Shown here in pieces: positions 33,477-42,720 of a stretch of DNA of 64,000 nucleotides. The stretch is from an uncultured Lachnospiraceae bacterium (lineage in GTDB: Bacteria > Bacillota > Clostridia > Lachnospirales > Lachnospiraceae): contig CAJUDM010000006.1 in the NCBI GenBank assembly GCA_910584915.1, forward strand, positions 1-64,000. Reading direction: 5' to 3'. The first letter of the stretch is position 1; every line of letters begins with the position of its first letter. The translations under genes were made by a program, and so were the position numbers. The notes below the pieces were generated by a model. The model was not told where the DNA came from, ran no database searches, and saw only the letters and a list, made by a program, of their open reading frames with translations.

Positions 33477-34841
33477 ATGGCAAAAAAATCGTATCGAGTG
33501 ATCATCATTGGAGCAGGAGCCGCAGGAATGGTGGCGGCGATAGCCGCGGCAGAGGAAGCGGCAGGGCGGAGAATACAGGCGCAGGGAAAGGAGTCTGAGC
33601 TGTCCGCCGGCAGTTTACTGCAGGAAGCGCAGAAAAATAATGGGGATGTGCTTCTTCTGGAGAGCAATGACAGGGCAGGAAAAAAGATCCTGGCTACCGG
33701 AAACGGAAAGTGTAATTTTACGCACAGGGATGTGAATCCCTCCCATTATCATACGGATGACCGTCATATTCTGGAGGCGGTGCTGTCCGGGTATCCGACA
33801 AAAGCCGTTTTGGATTTTTTTGAACGGCTTGGCATGCTTTCCAGAGAGAAAAACGGTTATTTTTATCCTCTGCCGGAGACGGCTTCCACAGTGCTCAATG
33901 TACTGCGGCTGCGGCTCTCGGAGCTCGGGTGTGAGATATCATGCGGCGTTTACATAGAGCAGATAGAAAAGTCTGAGAATGGCTTTCTTCTCAGATTGAA
34001 GGAGAAGGAAAGATCTTATCAGATATATGCGGACCGGGTGATACTGGCAACGGGATCCAGGGCTGGCGACTTTCTGCAGAATAAAAAGGAGGATCCCCTG
34101 CGCCCAGCAAGATTGTTGGGGCTTCAGAGTACGCCGCTCTATCCTTCGCTGACAAAATGTATCTGCCGGGAGGATCACTATTACAGGCAGTTGGCGGGTG
34201 TGCGGGCGCAGGTTGTTCTGAAGTTGTTCTGTGCAGAAAACCGTTCGGAGGAAATACGGAGGGAATCCGGGGAACTGCAGCTTACAAAGGAAGGGATATC
34301 GGGGATCGCGGTGTTCCAGCTTTCCGGTGAGATTGCCCAGAGGCTGGCGGAGAAAAGGCGCGTGATCGTCGAGATCAATTTTCTGCCGGACTTCCCGGAA
34401 GATAAGCTGGAAGAGTGGTCGAAAAAGAGACTGGCGCTGCTGCCGGGCAGGAATCTGGAAGATTTCTTTTTGGGCGTCCTGCATAAAAAGGTACTCCAGG
34501 CCTGCCTGCAGGCGGAAGGACTCAGGGGGACAACGCAGATCCCGGCGTCCGCTGAAAAAGATGCGGTCATGATGGTCTGTTCCGTCATAATGCGTGCCAT
34601 GCATTTCACAACAGAAGTGACAGGAGTGTCAGATATGAGGCAGGCGCAGGTATGCCGCGGCGGACTTTATCTGTCACAGTTTGATGAAAAGCTGGAATGC
34701 CGCACTGTTCCCGGACTTTTTGCCTGCGGTGAGGTGTTGAATGTGGACGGGGAATGCGGCGGATATAATCTGCATTTTGCCTGGGCTTCCGGGCATCTGG
34801 CAGGGAAATGGGCGATGCGGAGGACAGGATCAAAAGTGTAG
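33477..34841 (+). CDS. HI0933/BaiN-family flavoprotein with an insertion in the FAD-binding motif
   Basis: The 454-residue FAD protein starts with IIIGAGAAGMVAAIAAAE (GxGxxG at residues 12-17) and later has GKKILATGNGKCNFTH and the closing ECGGYNLHFAWASG, all typical of the HI0933 family, which includes bile-acid and other reductases. Between the first helix and the second strand (residues about 27-57) there is an extra segment, EEAAGRRIQAQGKESELSAG and beyond, about 26 residues longer than usual; the adenosine-binding glutamate is therefore at E62. It ends four bases before the convergent flavoprotein gene. Confidence 0.88.
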   Translation: MAKKSYRVIIIGAGAAGMVAAIAAAEEAAGRRIQAQGKESELSAGSLLQEAQKNNGDVLLLESNDRAGKKILATGNGKCNFTHRDVNPSHYHTDDRHILEAVLSGYPTKAVLDFFERLGMLSREKNGYFYPLPETASTVLNVLRLRLSELGCEISCGVYIEQIEKSENGFLLRLKEKERSYQIYADRVILATGSRAGDFLQNKKEDPLRPARLLGLQSTPLYPSLTKCICREDHYYRQLAGVRAQVVLKLFCAENRSEEIRRESGELQLTKEGISGIAVFQLSGEIAQRLAEKRRVIVEINFLPDFPEDKLEEWSKKRLALLPGRNLEDFFLGVLHKKVLQACLQAEGLRGTTQIPASAEKDAVMMVCSVIMRAMHFTTEVTGVSDMRQAQVCRGGLYLSQFDEKLECRTVPGLFACGEVLNVDGECGGYNLHFAWASGHLAGKWAMRRTGSKV

Positions 34842-34844
34842 TAT

Positions 34845-36611
34845 TTATGCCATGACGGCAGGATAGTACAATGCGCCGACAGCTTCGGCAACTCTGATGC
34901 CGTCCATGGCCGCTGATGTGATGCCGCCGGCGTAGCCAGCCCCTTCTCCACAGGGATAAATGCCCGCGATATTGCTCTGCAGGACAGCATCGCGGCAGAT
35001 GCGGACGGGAGAGGATGTTCTGCTCTCAACGCCGCACAGCCAGGTTTCCCCGGACGCAAAACCGTGTATTTTTCTGTCCATTTCTGCCATGCCCTCTGCA
35101 AACGCTCTGTTCAGTCCGGGCGGCAGAATGCTGGTAATGTCCGTCTCTTCATACATTCCCTTCACAGCGGGGATAAATGGTGCAAGAAAGCCGGAGCAGG
35201 AGATTTTTTCCAGTACACCCTGTTTTACCAGCCCCGCCTGATAGTCTTTATATTTCTGGACCGGAATCTTTCCATTGGCGGCTTCGCAGGCATTCTTTTC
35301 CAGTTCGCGCTGGAATGCGATGCCGGAGAGCGGGAAACCGGGGGCGCCATAATCCTCGGGCGTCACAGAGACGATGACCGCGCTGTTGGCACAGTCCCCG
35401 TCCCTGCCGCTGTAACTCATACCATTCACGGCGAGGTGTCCCTCCTCGGAGGAGGCGTTTACCACATACCCGCCGGGGCACATACAGAACGTATATACGC
35501 CGCGTCCGTCCTTCGCTTTTGCGGTCAGTTTATATGGTGCGGCGCCCAGAATGGCGGCAGCATTTTCGCTGTCAGATATACCATACTGGGATCTGTTGAT
35601 AAAATCCTGGGGATGCTGTACCCGGAAGCCCACAGCGAAGGGTTTTGCCTCCATTTCCAGCTGTTTTTCATACAACATGGAAAGCGTATCCCTTGCACTG
35701 TGTCCGATGGCGAGTACCAGTATCTCTGTTTCAAGCCATTCCTTTCCGTTTATTTCCACAGCTGAGATCTTTCGTTGTTTTTCAGCAGGCTTTCCGTCTG
35801 CAGAAGACGGTTCTGCTTTAGTTCCGGCATTGTTTGACTCAATGGAACGCAAGTCCCTTTTTTCGGCGGTGTGTTCCATTGAGTCTGCTTCTGTCTCGGA
35901 AAACCGGAGATCCGTCATCCGGCTTTCAAACCGGACATCCCCGCCGAGGGCGATGATCTTCAGCCGCATTTTCTTTATGATCTCTTTTAAGGCATCGGTT
36001 CCGATATGCGGCTTCTGGTCATATAAAATGCTTTCTTTTGCGCCGAACTCCACAAAGGTTTTCAGTACATGGATATTTCTTCCGTATTTGTCCTTTACTA
36101 ACGTATTTAACTTCCCATCGGAAAAAGTGCCGGCTCCGCCTTCGCCGAACTGTACATTGGAATTTTCCTGCAGAGCCCCGCTGTCCCAGAAAGCCTCCAC
36201 ATCGGCGCTTCTTCGCTCCACATCTTTCCCCCGCTCCAAAAGAACAGGACGAAATCCCGCCTTTGCCAGTTCCAGCGCGCAAAAGAGCCCGGCAGGCCCG
36301 GTACCGACGATCACAGGACGCTTTTTTAAAGGTATGTCCCCCGTAACCTGAAAGCGGAAAGTCCGTGCGGTATCTTTTGTGATATCCGGGTTTCCGCGAA
36401 ATTTTTTCAACAGTTTTTCCTCGTTCCTGCATCCTGCAAGCAGGATATAACTGTAAAACAGTTCGGTTTTTTTTCTCGCATCCAGAGAACGCTTCGCGAT
36501 CTGCCAGGTTAAGACTTCTTCTTTCCGGCATTTCAGTTTTGTGAGAAGCGCAAGGAAAAGCTGTTCTTTGGTATGGTTTATCGGGCATTTGATCTGACTG
36601 ATGCGAAGCAT
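34845..36611 (-). CDS. FAD-dependent dehydrogenase (COG2509-like)
   Basis: The 588-residue protein has an N-terminal domain of about 100 residues, then an FAD-binding motif VGTGPAGLFCALELAKAGF and the family segment NVQFGEGGAGTFSDGKLNT. A C-terminal PCGEGAGYAGGITSAAMDG completes the FAD site. Substrate is unknown. The start is the ATG with GGAGG five bases upstream; an earlier ATG at 36635 lacks one. It is convergent with the HI0933 gene. A second member of the same family is at 54483-55859. Confidence 0.9.
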   Translation of the reverse strand: MLRISQIKCPINHTKEQLFLALLTKLKCRKEEVLTWQIAKRSLDARKKTELFYSYILLAGCRNEEKLLKKFRGNPDITKDTARTFRFQVTGDIPLKKRPVIVGTGPAGLFCALELAKAGFRPVLLERGKDVERRSADVEAFWDSGALQENSNVQFGEGGAGTFSDGKLNTLVKDKYGRNIHVLKTFVEFGAKESILYDQKPHIGTDALKEIIKKMRLKIIALGGDVRFESRMTDLRFSETEADSMEHTAEKRDLRSIESNNAGTKAEPSSADGKPAEKQRKISAVEINGKEWLETEILVLAIGHSARDTLSMLYEKQLEMEAKPFAVGFRVQHPQDFINRSQYGISDSENAAAILGAAPYKLTAKAKDGRGVYTFCMCPGGYVVNASSEEGHLAVNGMSYSGRDGDCANSAVIVSVTPEDYGAPGFPLSGIAFQRELEKNACEAANGKIPVQKYKDYQAGLVKQGVLEKISCSGFLAPFIPAVKGMYEETDITSILPPGLNRAFAEGMAEMDRKIHGFASGETWLCGVESRTSSPVRICRDAVLQSNIAGIYPCGEGAGYAGGITSAAMDGIRVAEAVGALYYPAVMA

Positions 36612-36720
36612 GGAGGCCTCCTGTTCTGGCTGCAAAACTGTTGCGGATTTACAGACTATTGTAGTTTAACCGGAACAAGCCGTCAATAGGAACGGGGTGA
36701 AGGATATTTTATTTCCCTTA

Positions 36721-36749
36721 TTGAACATAAACCGGATATGGATTATAAT
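36721..36749 (+). promoter_or_regulatory. Promoter upstream of the 69-residue protein and DUF3160 lipoprotein
   Basis: TTGAAC (36721-36726) and TATAAT (36744-36749) are 17 bases apart. The leader to the small gene at 36869 would be about 110 bases. Confidence 0.65.
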
Positions 36750-36868
36750 GGAGTTCATGGGTGCGTAAGCTGCCATAAGTGAAATACCCCGCAGCAGGCT
36801 GCGGGCATCATAGATTGAATGCGCAGCAATTTTGAACCGCGCCATACCGAAAGGACAGGTGAGAGCGT

Positions 36869-37078
36869 ATGGATCATACATCTGAAAAAGATATCGATAA
36901 TTTACTGGAAATTTTAGATGGTTTCTGTGCTGCGGACGGGAGGCGCATAAAGCTGAACGTATCGGAGGAACTTGCCTCCGGGGAAGCCAGGAAGGAATAT
37001 CATCTCGGCTGCTGTGATATCGGCAGCCCCTGGGCGAAAGGGACGCCCTTTGATGTGCTGGAAGAAGACGGGGAATGA
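36869..37078 (+). CDS. Small protein of unknown function
   Basis: The 69-residue product reads as a short acidic protein (LLEILDGFCAADGRRIKLNV ... GCCDIGSPWAKGTPFDVLEE). Two adjacent cysteines and a C-terminal acidic tail are the only features. AGGACAGGTGAG lies upstream of the ATG and a good promoter precedes it, which supports expression. Family not recognised. Confidence 0.6.
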   Translation: MDHTSEKDIDNLLEILDGFCAADGRRIKLNVSEELASGEARKEYHLGCCDIGSPWAKGTPFDVLEEDGE

Positions 37079-37198
37079 CAGGAAGCAGGCGATGCAGGCC
37101 AGAGATCGAGCCGTATGGGCAAAGCACGGCGGGGAGCACGCGGACATGGAGTCTGATGCGCGTCAGAGAGCGTGTGATTACGGCGGGAAAGGACAACA

Positions 37199-39436
37199 AT
37201 GAGGGCTACCATAAAAAAGAATGTGTTAAAACAGATGACAGCAGTGCTTCTGGCTGTCTGCCTGCTTTCTGGATGCGGCATGGCAGATATGGAGGATATG
37301 TTTCAGATGGAGGGGGATTCCGATGGAGTTTCCGGATCTGAAGAAAATATTGACAGGGAGGACGGGGAATTGGAGGCTGCCGGGAATGGAGCGGATGAAA
37401 CGTTTGACCGGGAAACATACAGCAGGCCGTCCCTGCTCCGGACGCAGACAGCCGCGGAGGAGATGGCAGTACCGAATACGGCTCCTTACTCGGTAGAGGC
37501 AGACCTGAGCAATATCGACAATCTCTGGCAGTTTTACCTGAACGATGAGATGTCGCAGAAGCTTGTGCAAAACGGTTTTGTGGTGGACGGAAATACGGGC
37601 AGCGAATTTTTCGAAGTATATGAGTGGAACCGTTATTCACTGATCCCCAATTTTGTGACGGTGGATTCCCTGATGCACTCTTATCATCTTTATTTCAGCT
37701 TTTTGATGAAAAATATCGAGAAGGAGCATCTGGCGGAAGATCTTGCGGTCCTGAGTACCAGGATGGCTGAAAACAGCGCAGCACAGTATGAGGCGCTGCA
37801 GGGAAGCGGATGGGAAGATGCCGCGGCGAAAAATGCAGCATTTTTTACGGTGGGGGCGAGGCTGTTACATGCGGATGTTCCTGTCTATGACTATGTGCAG
37901 GATATGGTTTCAGAAGAGCTGGATGCGATAGACGCCGCATCCGGCATCGCGGATTCCTCCATAACCGGAGAGAGAGAAGACTATTCCCAGTATATTCCCA
38001 GGGGATATTATGAGGGCGATGAGCAGCTTGAACAGTATTTTAAGGCGATGATGTGGTATGGAAGGATCCATTTCCTGCAGGAGAAGGAGGAACTGGACAG
38101 GAGCGCCATGCTGATCACGCTCGCACTGACAGAGGATGAAGAAAGTTATGCGCTGTGGGAAGGCATCTACGCCGTGACGTCGTTTTTCGCGGGAGCGAGC
38201 GATGATCCGGGCGTCTGTGAGTACGCGCCGTTGATAAGGGAAGTTTACGGCGGCAATGTTACCGTTGAAAGCCTGGCACAGGATCAGGAAGCTTTTGAGC
38301 GCTTTCACGCCATGACGGCAAAGCTTACCCCGCCCCAGATCAATTCCATTCCCGTAGAGGATGGTGAGAGCAATGTGATACCGGGATTCCGGTTTATGGG
38401 ACAGAGATTTACGATCGATGCCGCGATCATGCAGCAGCTGATCTATCAGAATGTGCAGGAGAATGGTTCCGGACAGAAGCGTATGCTGCCGAATGTGCTG
38501 GATGTGCCGGCGGCACTGGGATCCGATACGGCGTATCAGATCCTGACGGAACAGGGCGATACCGCATACGCCGGTTATCCTGAAAAAATGGAAGAACTGC
38601 GCAGGGGACTGGCCGGCTCCGATAACGCTCTGTGGACTGCAAGCCTCTACGCAAACTGGTTAAATACGCTGCGGCCTCTTTTAGACAAAAAGGGGGAGGG
38701 GTATCCGTTCTTTATGCAGAATGAAGAATGGGCAAAGAAGGGTCTGGAGTGCTTTGCGGGCAGCTTTACAGAACTGAAGCATGACACGGTACTCTACACC
38801 AAACAGGTTATGGCGGAAATGGGCGGCGGTATGGAGGAGGAACCGGACGACAGGGGATATGTGGAGCCGGAACCGCTCGTCTATGCAAGATTTTCCAGTC
38901 TTGCAGGACAGACTGCCGAAGGGCTGAAAAGGTACGGCATGTTGGATGCCGCGGATGAAGAGAATCTGAAAAAACTGGAGGAGATGGCGGAAAAGCTGCT
39001 TGTTATCTCTCAAAAAGAACTGCAGGATGAGGTCCTGACAGAGGAAGAATACGAGTTTATCAAAGGCTACGGCGGAAATCTGGAGCATTTCTGGATCGAG
39101 GCGGTAAAAAATGATACGGGCGTGGAGGCAGCTCAGGAACTCCCGGCTGCGGTTGTGGTGGATATAGCGACAGATCCGAACGGACAGGTGCTGGAAATCG
39201 CCACAGGCAATCCTTCCGCGATCTATGTAGTCGTCAGAGTGGACGGAAAGATAAAGATCGCAAAGGGAAGCGTATATTCGTTCTACCAGTTTCCCTGGGC
39301 GATGGACGATCGCCTGACAGACTCAAAATGGCGTTATATGATGGGGTATCAGTCCGATGAGAACGGAAACCGGATTCCGTACGGTGCGGAGTTACCGGTG
39401 AAACAGCCGGAATGGACGCAGGGATACAGGTACTGA
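37199..39436 (+). CDS. DUF3160 lipoprotein
   Basis: The 745-residue protein has a lipobox LLSGC (about residues 21-25), an acidic linker and a DUF3160 domain from about residue 100. Characteristic parts are FVTVDSLMHSYHLYFSFLMK and the long helical middle, then GYPFFMQNEEW and a C-terminal beta-rich part ending KQPEWTQGY. The family is secreted or lipid-anchored and of unknown function, often in gut bacteria. AAAGGA precedes the ATG; CapA-like gene follows 26 bases later, so they are probably cotranscribed. Confidence 0.85.
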   Translation: MRATIKKNVLKQMTAVLLAVCLLSGCGMADMEDMFQMEGDSDGVSGSEENIDREDGELEAAGNGADETFDRETYSRPSLLRTQTAAEEMAVPNTAPYSVEADLSNIDNLWQFYLNDEMSQKLVQNGFVVDGNTGSEFFEVYEWNRYSLIPNFVTVDSLMHSYHLYFSFLMKNIEKEHLAEDLAVLSTRMAENSAAQYEALQGSGWEDAAAKNAAFFTVGARLLHADVPVYDYVQDMVSEELDAIDAASGIADSSITGEREDYSQYIPRGYYEGDEQLEQYFKAMMWYGRIHFLQEKEELDRSAMLITLALTEDEESYALWEGIYAVTSFFAGASDDPGVCEYAPLIREVYGGNVTVESLAQDQEAFERFHAMTAKLTPPQINSIPVEDGESNVIPGFRFMGQRFTIDAAIMQQLIYQNVQENGSGQKRMLPNVLDVPAALGSDTAYQILTEQGDTAYAGYPEKMEELRRGLAGSDNALWTASLYANWLNTLRPLLDKKGEGYPFFMQNEEWAKKGLECFAGSFTELKHDTVLYTKQVMAEMGGGMEEEPDDRGYVEPEPLVYARFSSLAGQTAEGLKRYGMLDAADEENLKKLEEMAEKLLVISQKELQDEVLTEEEYEFIKGYGGNLEHFWIEAVKNDTGVEAAQELPAAVVVDIATDPNGQVLEIATGNPSAIYVVVRVDGKIKIAKGSVYSFYQFPWAMDDRLTDSKWRYMMGYQSDENGNRIPYGAELPVKQPEWTQGYRY

Positions 39437-39462
39437 AGCCCTGAAAAGTTTGGGAAGAAAAT

Positions 39463-40908
39463 ATGAAGTTACGTCTCAGGAAAGCAATGATCATCACTAT
39501 GGCGTCAGCGTTGATTGGCGCCGTTTTGTATGTCTTATGGAGGGGCGGATGCTTTCTGCCGGGCTGGATCATCTGGGAGGAAAGCAGGATCACAGATGCG
39601 TCGGGCGGTTACGATATTTCCCTGAAGGATAAAACGGCGAGCGCTGCATACGGCGGCGTCTGCATCTGGAGTTCTCCTGATGGGGTAAAGGTACAGCAGA
39701 TATTGTCCTGTGATATGGATCATGACGGGGGAGATGAGTTACTGCTGCTGTGCTGGAAGAGGGGACGATTCGGAAAATATAAGCCTTTCTGGATCACGGA
39801 GGATGAAAGAAACTGGTCTCAGCATATTTTTGTATATGAATATACGGAGGATGGGATCCGGCCCAAATGGATGTCCTCCTACATCGGACAGGATGTGGCG
39901 CAGATGGCATTTTGCAGCGGAAAGGCATCCTCCGGCAGGCTCTTTTTGACGGATCCCGAAGGAGAGATCAGCTGTTGGTGCTGGGACAGCTGGGGGTTTG
40001 CAAGAGAGGATGCAGAGGTATCCTTTGCGGTTTTCGGAGATAATCTGATCCATGAGCCGATCTACACTTATGGTTTAAATCATCAGGGGAATTTTGATTT
40101 TTTATATGACAATGTCCTGGATATCATAAAAGAAAATGACGTTTCTGTCATAAATCAGGAGACGCCTCTTGTAAATGATCCGACAGAATACAGCGGTTAT
40201 CCTGTTTTTGGGACACCGGTCCAGGTGGGGGAAGCTGTCGTGAACGCCGGGTTTGACGTTGTCACCTGCGCAACCAATCACGCGCTTGACAGAGGAGCCG
40301 AAGGAATCCATACTACAAAAGAATTCTTTGCGGAACATGATGTTCTGTGCCTGGGCATTCAATCTGCGGAGGAGGCAGAGAGAAGGCCCTATGAGACCGT
40401 CATGCGCAACAACATGAGATTCGCATTGTTCAATTATACCTATGGAACAAACGGTATTTCTCCGCCGGACGGATTTCCTTATATGGTGCATAGGCTGGAG
40501 GACGAGGCGCAGATCAGGGAAGATATTCTCAGGGCAAAGGAGGAGGCGGATGCGGTGATCGTGTTTGTCCACTGGGGAACGGAAAATGCCGTATTGCCTG
40601 ATGCATTTCAGGAGAGATGGACGGATGTGTTTTTAGATTGTCGGGTTGATGTGGTGGTGGGGACTCATCCCCATGTACTGCAGCCGTATGAGATGCTGGA
40701 AGGCACGGACGGACACAGGATGTTAGTGTATTATTCCATCGGAAATTTTGTCAGCGCCCAGCCGGAAAAATCCTGTGTAAAGGGCGGCATGGCAAGTTTT
40801 ACGGTAGTTCCCACGCCGGACGGGGCAAGAGTGATGGAATACGATCTTTCACCGCTTACGATCCACTGGCACAAGGGCGGAGGGTATGCGCCGGTTTTGG
40901 AGGAGTGA
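39463..40908 (+). CDS. CapA-family metallophosphatase-like protein
   Basis: The 481-residue protein has an N-terminal membrane helix (about residues 7-27), a region of about 150 residues with a DMDHDGGDELLLL-type calcium-loop repeat, and a C-terminal CapA/PgsA domain (from about 185). Family segments include FAVFGDNLIHEPI, VINQETPL, ATNHALDRG, VHWGTE and VDVVVGTHPHVLQPYE. CapA proteins are linked to poly-gamma-glutamate capsule synthesis or transport. No other capsule genes (capB, capC) are near, so another surface role is possible. Confidence 0.85.
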   Translation: MKLRLRKAMIITMASALIGAVLYVLWRGGCFLPGWIIWEESRITDASGGYDISLKDKTASAAYGGVCIWSSPDGVKVQQILSCDMDHDGGDELLLLCWKRGRFGKYKPFWITEDERNWSQHIFVYEYTEDGIRPKWMSSYIGQDVAQMAFCSGKASSGRLFLTDPEGEISCWCWDSWGFAREDAEVSFAVFGDNLIHEPIYTYGLNHQGNFDFLYDNVLDIIKENDVSVINQETPLVNDPTEYSGYPVFGTPVQVGEAVVNAGFDVVTCATNHALDRGAEGIHTTKEFFAEHDVLCLGIQSAEEAERRPYETVMRNNMRFALFNYTYGTNGISPPDGFPYMVHRLEDEAQIREDILRAKEEADAVIVFVHWGTENAVLPDAFQERWTDVFLDCRVDVVVGTHPHVLQPYEMLEGTDGHRMLVYYSIGNFVSAQPEKSCVKGGMASFTVVPTPDGARVMEYDLSPLTIHWHKGGGYAPVLEE

Positions 40909-41043
40909 ATCCGTCCTGACACAGCGATTGAATAAAAGGCTGACAACTGTCTGGCGCAAAAAAATATACAGATGTGAGTAAAGCTTGGCGATGATTATAT
41001 AAATATATGTTTTAAATATGATATACAGAAAGGTATACACAAA

Positions 41044-41913
41044 ATGGAAAACAAAAGAGCATTCTTGAAAGATAAACAGAGGATCGTGATCAAAATCGGT
41101 TCCTCCTCTCTGCAGCATCCGGAGACCGGGGATCTGGATTACACGAAGTTGGATGTGCTGGTGCGGGAGATATGCAATCTGCGCAATATGGGGAAGGATG
41201 TGGTGTTAGTTACTTCCGGTGCGATCTCCGTGGGCAAAAAAGCGGTGCATATCACAGAGATAGACGGAGAGGACGAGGATCACTGTATCGCTGTTAAACA
41301 GGCGTGCGCGGCAGTGGGACAGGCGAGGCTGATGATGATCTATCAGAAAATCTTTGCAGAGTACAACCAGATGACGGCGCAGATTTTGATGACCAAGAAT
41401 ACGATCGTGGACAATTTAAACCGCTATAACGCCCAGAATACGTTCAGGGAACTTTTAAATCTTGGGGTGGTGCCGATCGTCAATGAGAACGATACGGTGG
41501 CAACCTACGAGATCGAGATCGGGGACAATGACACGCTGTCCGCAATCGTAGCGGCGCTGATCGATGCGGATCTTCTGATCCTGCTCTCCGATATCGACGG
41601 GCTTTACACCGATGATCCCCGCACCAACCCCAATGCGGAGTTTGTGGAGGAAGTCGGCAGGCTTGATCAGGAGACCATGCAGATGGGGAAGGCTTCCACC
41701 GGCAGTGCAAGCGGCACAGGCGGCATGAACACAAAACTGCTGGCGGCAAAGATCGCCACCAAGTCAGGGATCGATATGCTGATTGCCAACAGCAAAGACA
41801 TCAAAGTCATCCACAGGCTGGTCGCCGGGGCGCAGATCGGGACGTTATTCCGCACCTCCGGGTACGATGAGAAGTTTGACCTGCCGTTGTTTGTGGAGAG
41901 GATGCACAGATGA
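41044..41913 (+). CDS. proB: Glutamate 5-kinase
   Basis: The 289-residue enzyme makes gamma-glutamyl phosphate, the first step of proline synthesis. It has KIGSSSLQHP at the ATP site, LVTSGAISVGK, VNENDTVAT and GTGGMNTKLLAAKIATKSG. It lacks the C-terminal PUA domain of the longer E. coli form (367 residues), which is common in Firmicutes. AAAGG lies before the ATG. proA is not adjacent but 3.6 kb downstream. Confidence 0.95.
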   Translation: MENKRAFLKDKQRIVIKIGSSSLQHPETGDLDYTKLDVLVREICNLRNMGKDVVLVTSGAISVGKKAVHITEIDGEDEDHCIAVKQACAAVGQARLMMIYQKIFAEYNQMTAQILMTKNTIVDNLNRYNAQNTFRELLNLGVVPIVNENDTVATYEIEIGDNDTLSAIVAALIDADLLILLSDIDGLYTDDPRTNPNAEFVEEVGRLDQETMQMGKASTGSASGTGGMNTKLLAAKIATKSGIDMLIANSKDIKVIHRLVAGAQIGTLFRTSGYDEKFDLPLFVERMHR

Positions 41914-42077
41914 ATCATGCAGGACTCATGCCTTTTGAACAGTCAAATGATATTGAGATGATCGCATTGACATTTTCAGACAGCGGAATGCTGCCTGAGC
42001 CTGTTCGGAATGCATGAATGCATGGCGTTTGCTTCATTGCCCGCGGGAATCAAGACACACACAGAATGGAAGAGTAA

Positions 42078-42710
42078 ATGGAAGAGAGAAAAAAGCGGAA
42101 AATCAGTCTGCGAAAGCAGATACTGCGGGAGCGGAACGGGTTATCTGAAGAGATAAGGCGCGGAATGGACAGGCAGATTTTGGAAAAGCTCATTCAATAT
42201 GATGAGAGAGAGTCCTGCACAGTATATTTATCCTATGTCAATTATAAAAGCGAGGTTTCCACGAAAGAATTTATACTATGGTGTTTAGAACAGGGAAAAG
42301 TGGTCTTTGTGCCGAAGGTAAAAACGGAGGCGAAACCGGCGGAGATGCAATTTTATCAGATCCATGCATGGGAGGAGCTGAAAACAGGTTATCAGGGGAT
42401 TTTGGAACCGGAGGCGCTGCCGGAGAGAGCATTATATAAATGGTTCGCGGAAATGGAAAAAGAAGCCGGGGAGAGGGCGGAAAAGATTTCTCTGCGTATG
42501 CTGCTTCCCGGGGTGGTTTTTGATAGAAAAGGGAACCGCATAGGCTATGGCGGCGGCTTCTATGACAGATGGCTTGCCGGATGGGAGTATATGACCGGCG
42601 AAAAACCGGTGGTGTTGGAAAAAATCGGGCTTGCCTATGAGATGCAGGTCGTGGAAACGTTTCCGGCAGAGCGCTTTGATCAGAAAGTGGATCGTGTGAT
42701 CACAGAGTAA
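42078..42710 (+). CDS. 5-formyltetrahydrofolate cyclo-ligase
   Basis: The 210-residue enzyme converts 5-formyltetrahydrofolate to 5,10-methenyltetrahydrofolate using ATP. The signature region is PGVVFDRKGNRIGYGGGFYD (about residues 142-161). The N-terminal basic segment (KRKISLRKQILRERN) is typical. The upstream 164 bases after proB contain a short open stretch (EQSNDIEMIALTFSD...) without a start, perhaps a remnant. The next gene begins 10 bases after its stop. Confidence 0.92.
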   Translation: MEERKKRKISLRKQILRERNGLSEEIRRGMDRQILEKLIQYDERESCTVYLSYVNYKSEVSTKEFILWCLEQGKVVFVPKVKTEAKPAEMQFYQIHAWEELKTGYQGILEPEALPERALYKWFAEMEKEAGERAEKISLRMLLPGVVFDRKGNRIGYGGGFYDRWLAGWEYMTGEKPVVLEKIGLAYEMQVVETFPAERFDQKVDRVITE

Positions 42711-42720
42711 GGCAGATATT

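Noticed and set aside
41914..42077. Open stretch EQSNDIEMIALTFSD without a start between proB and the cyclo-ligase gene
   Set aside because: Too short to identify; could be a relic, but chance cannot be excluded.
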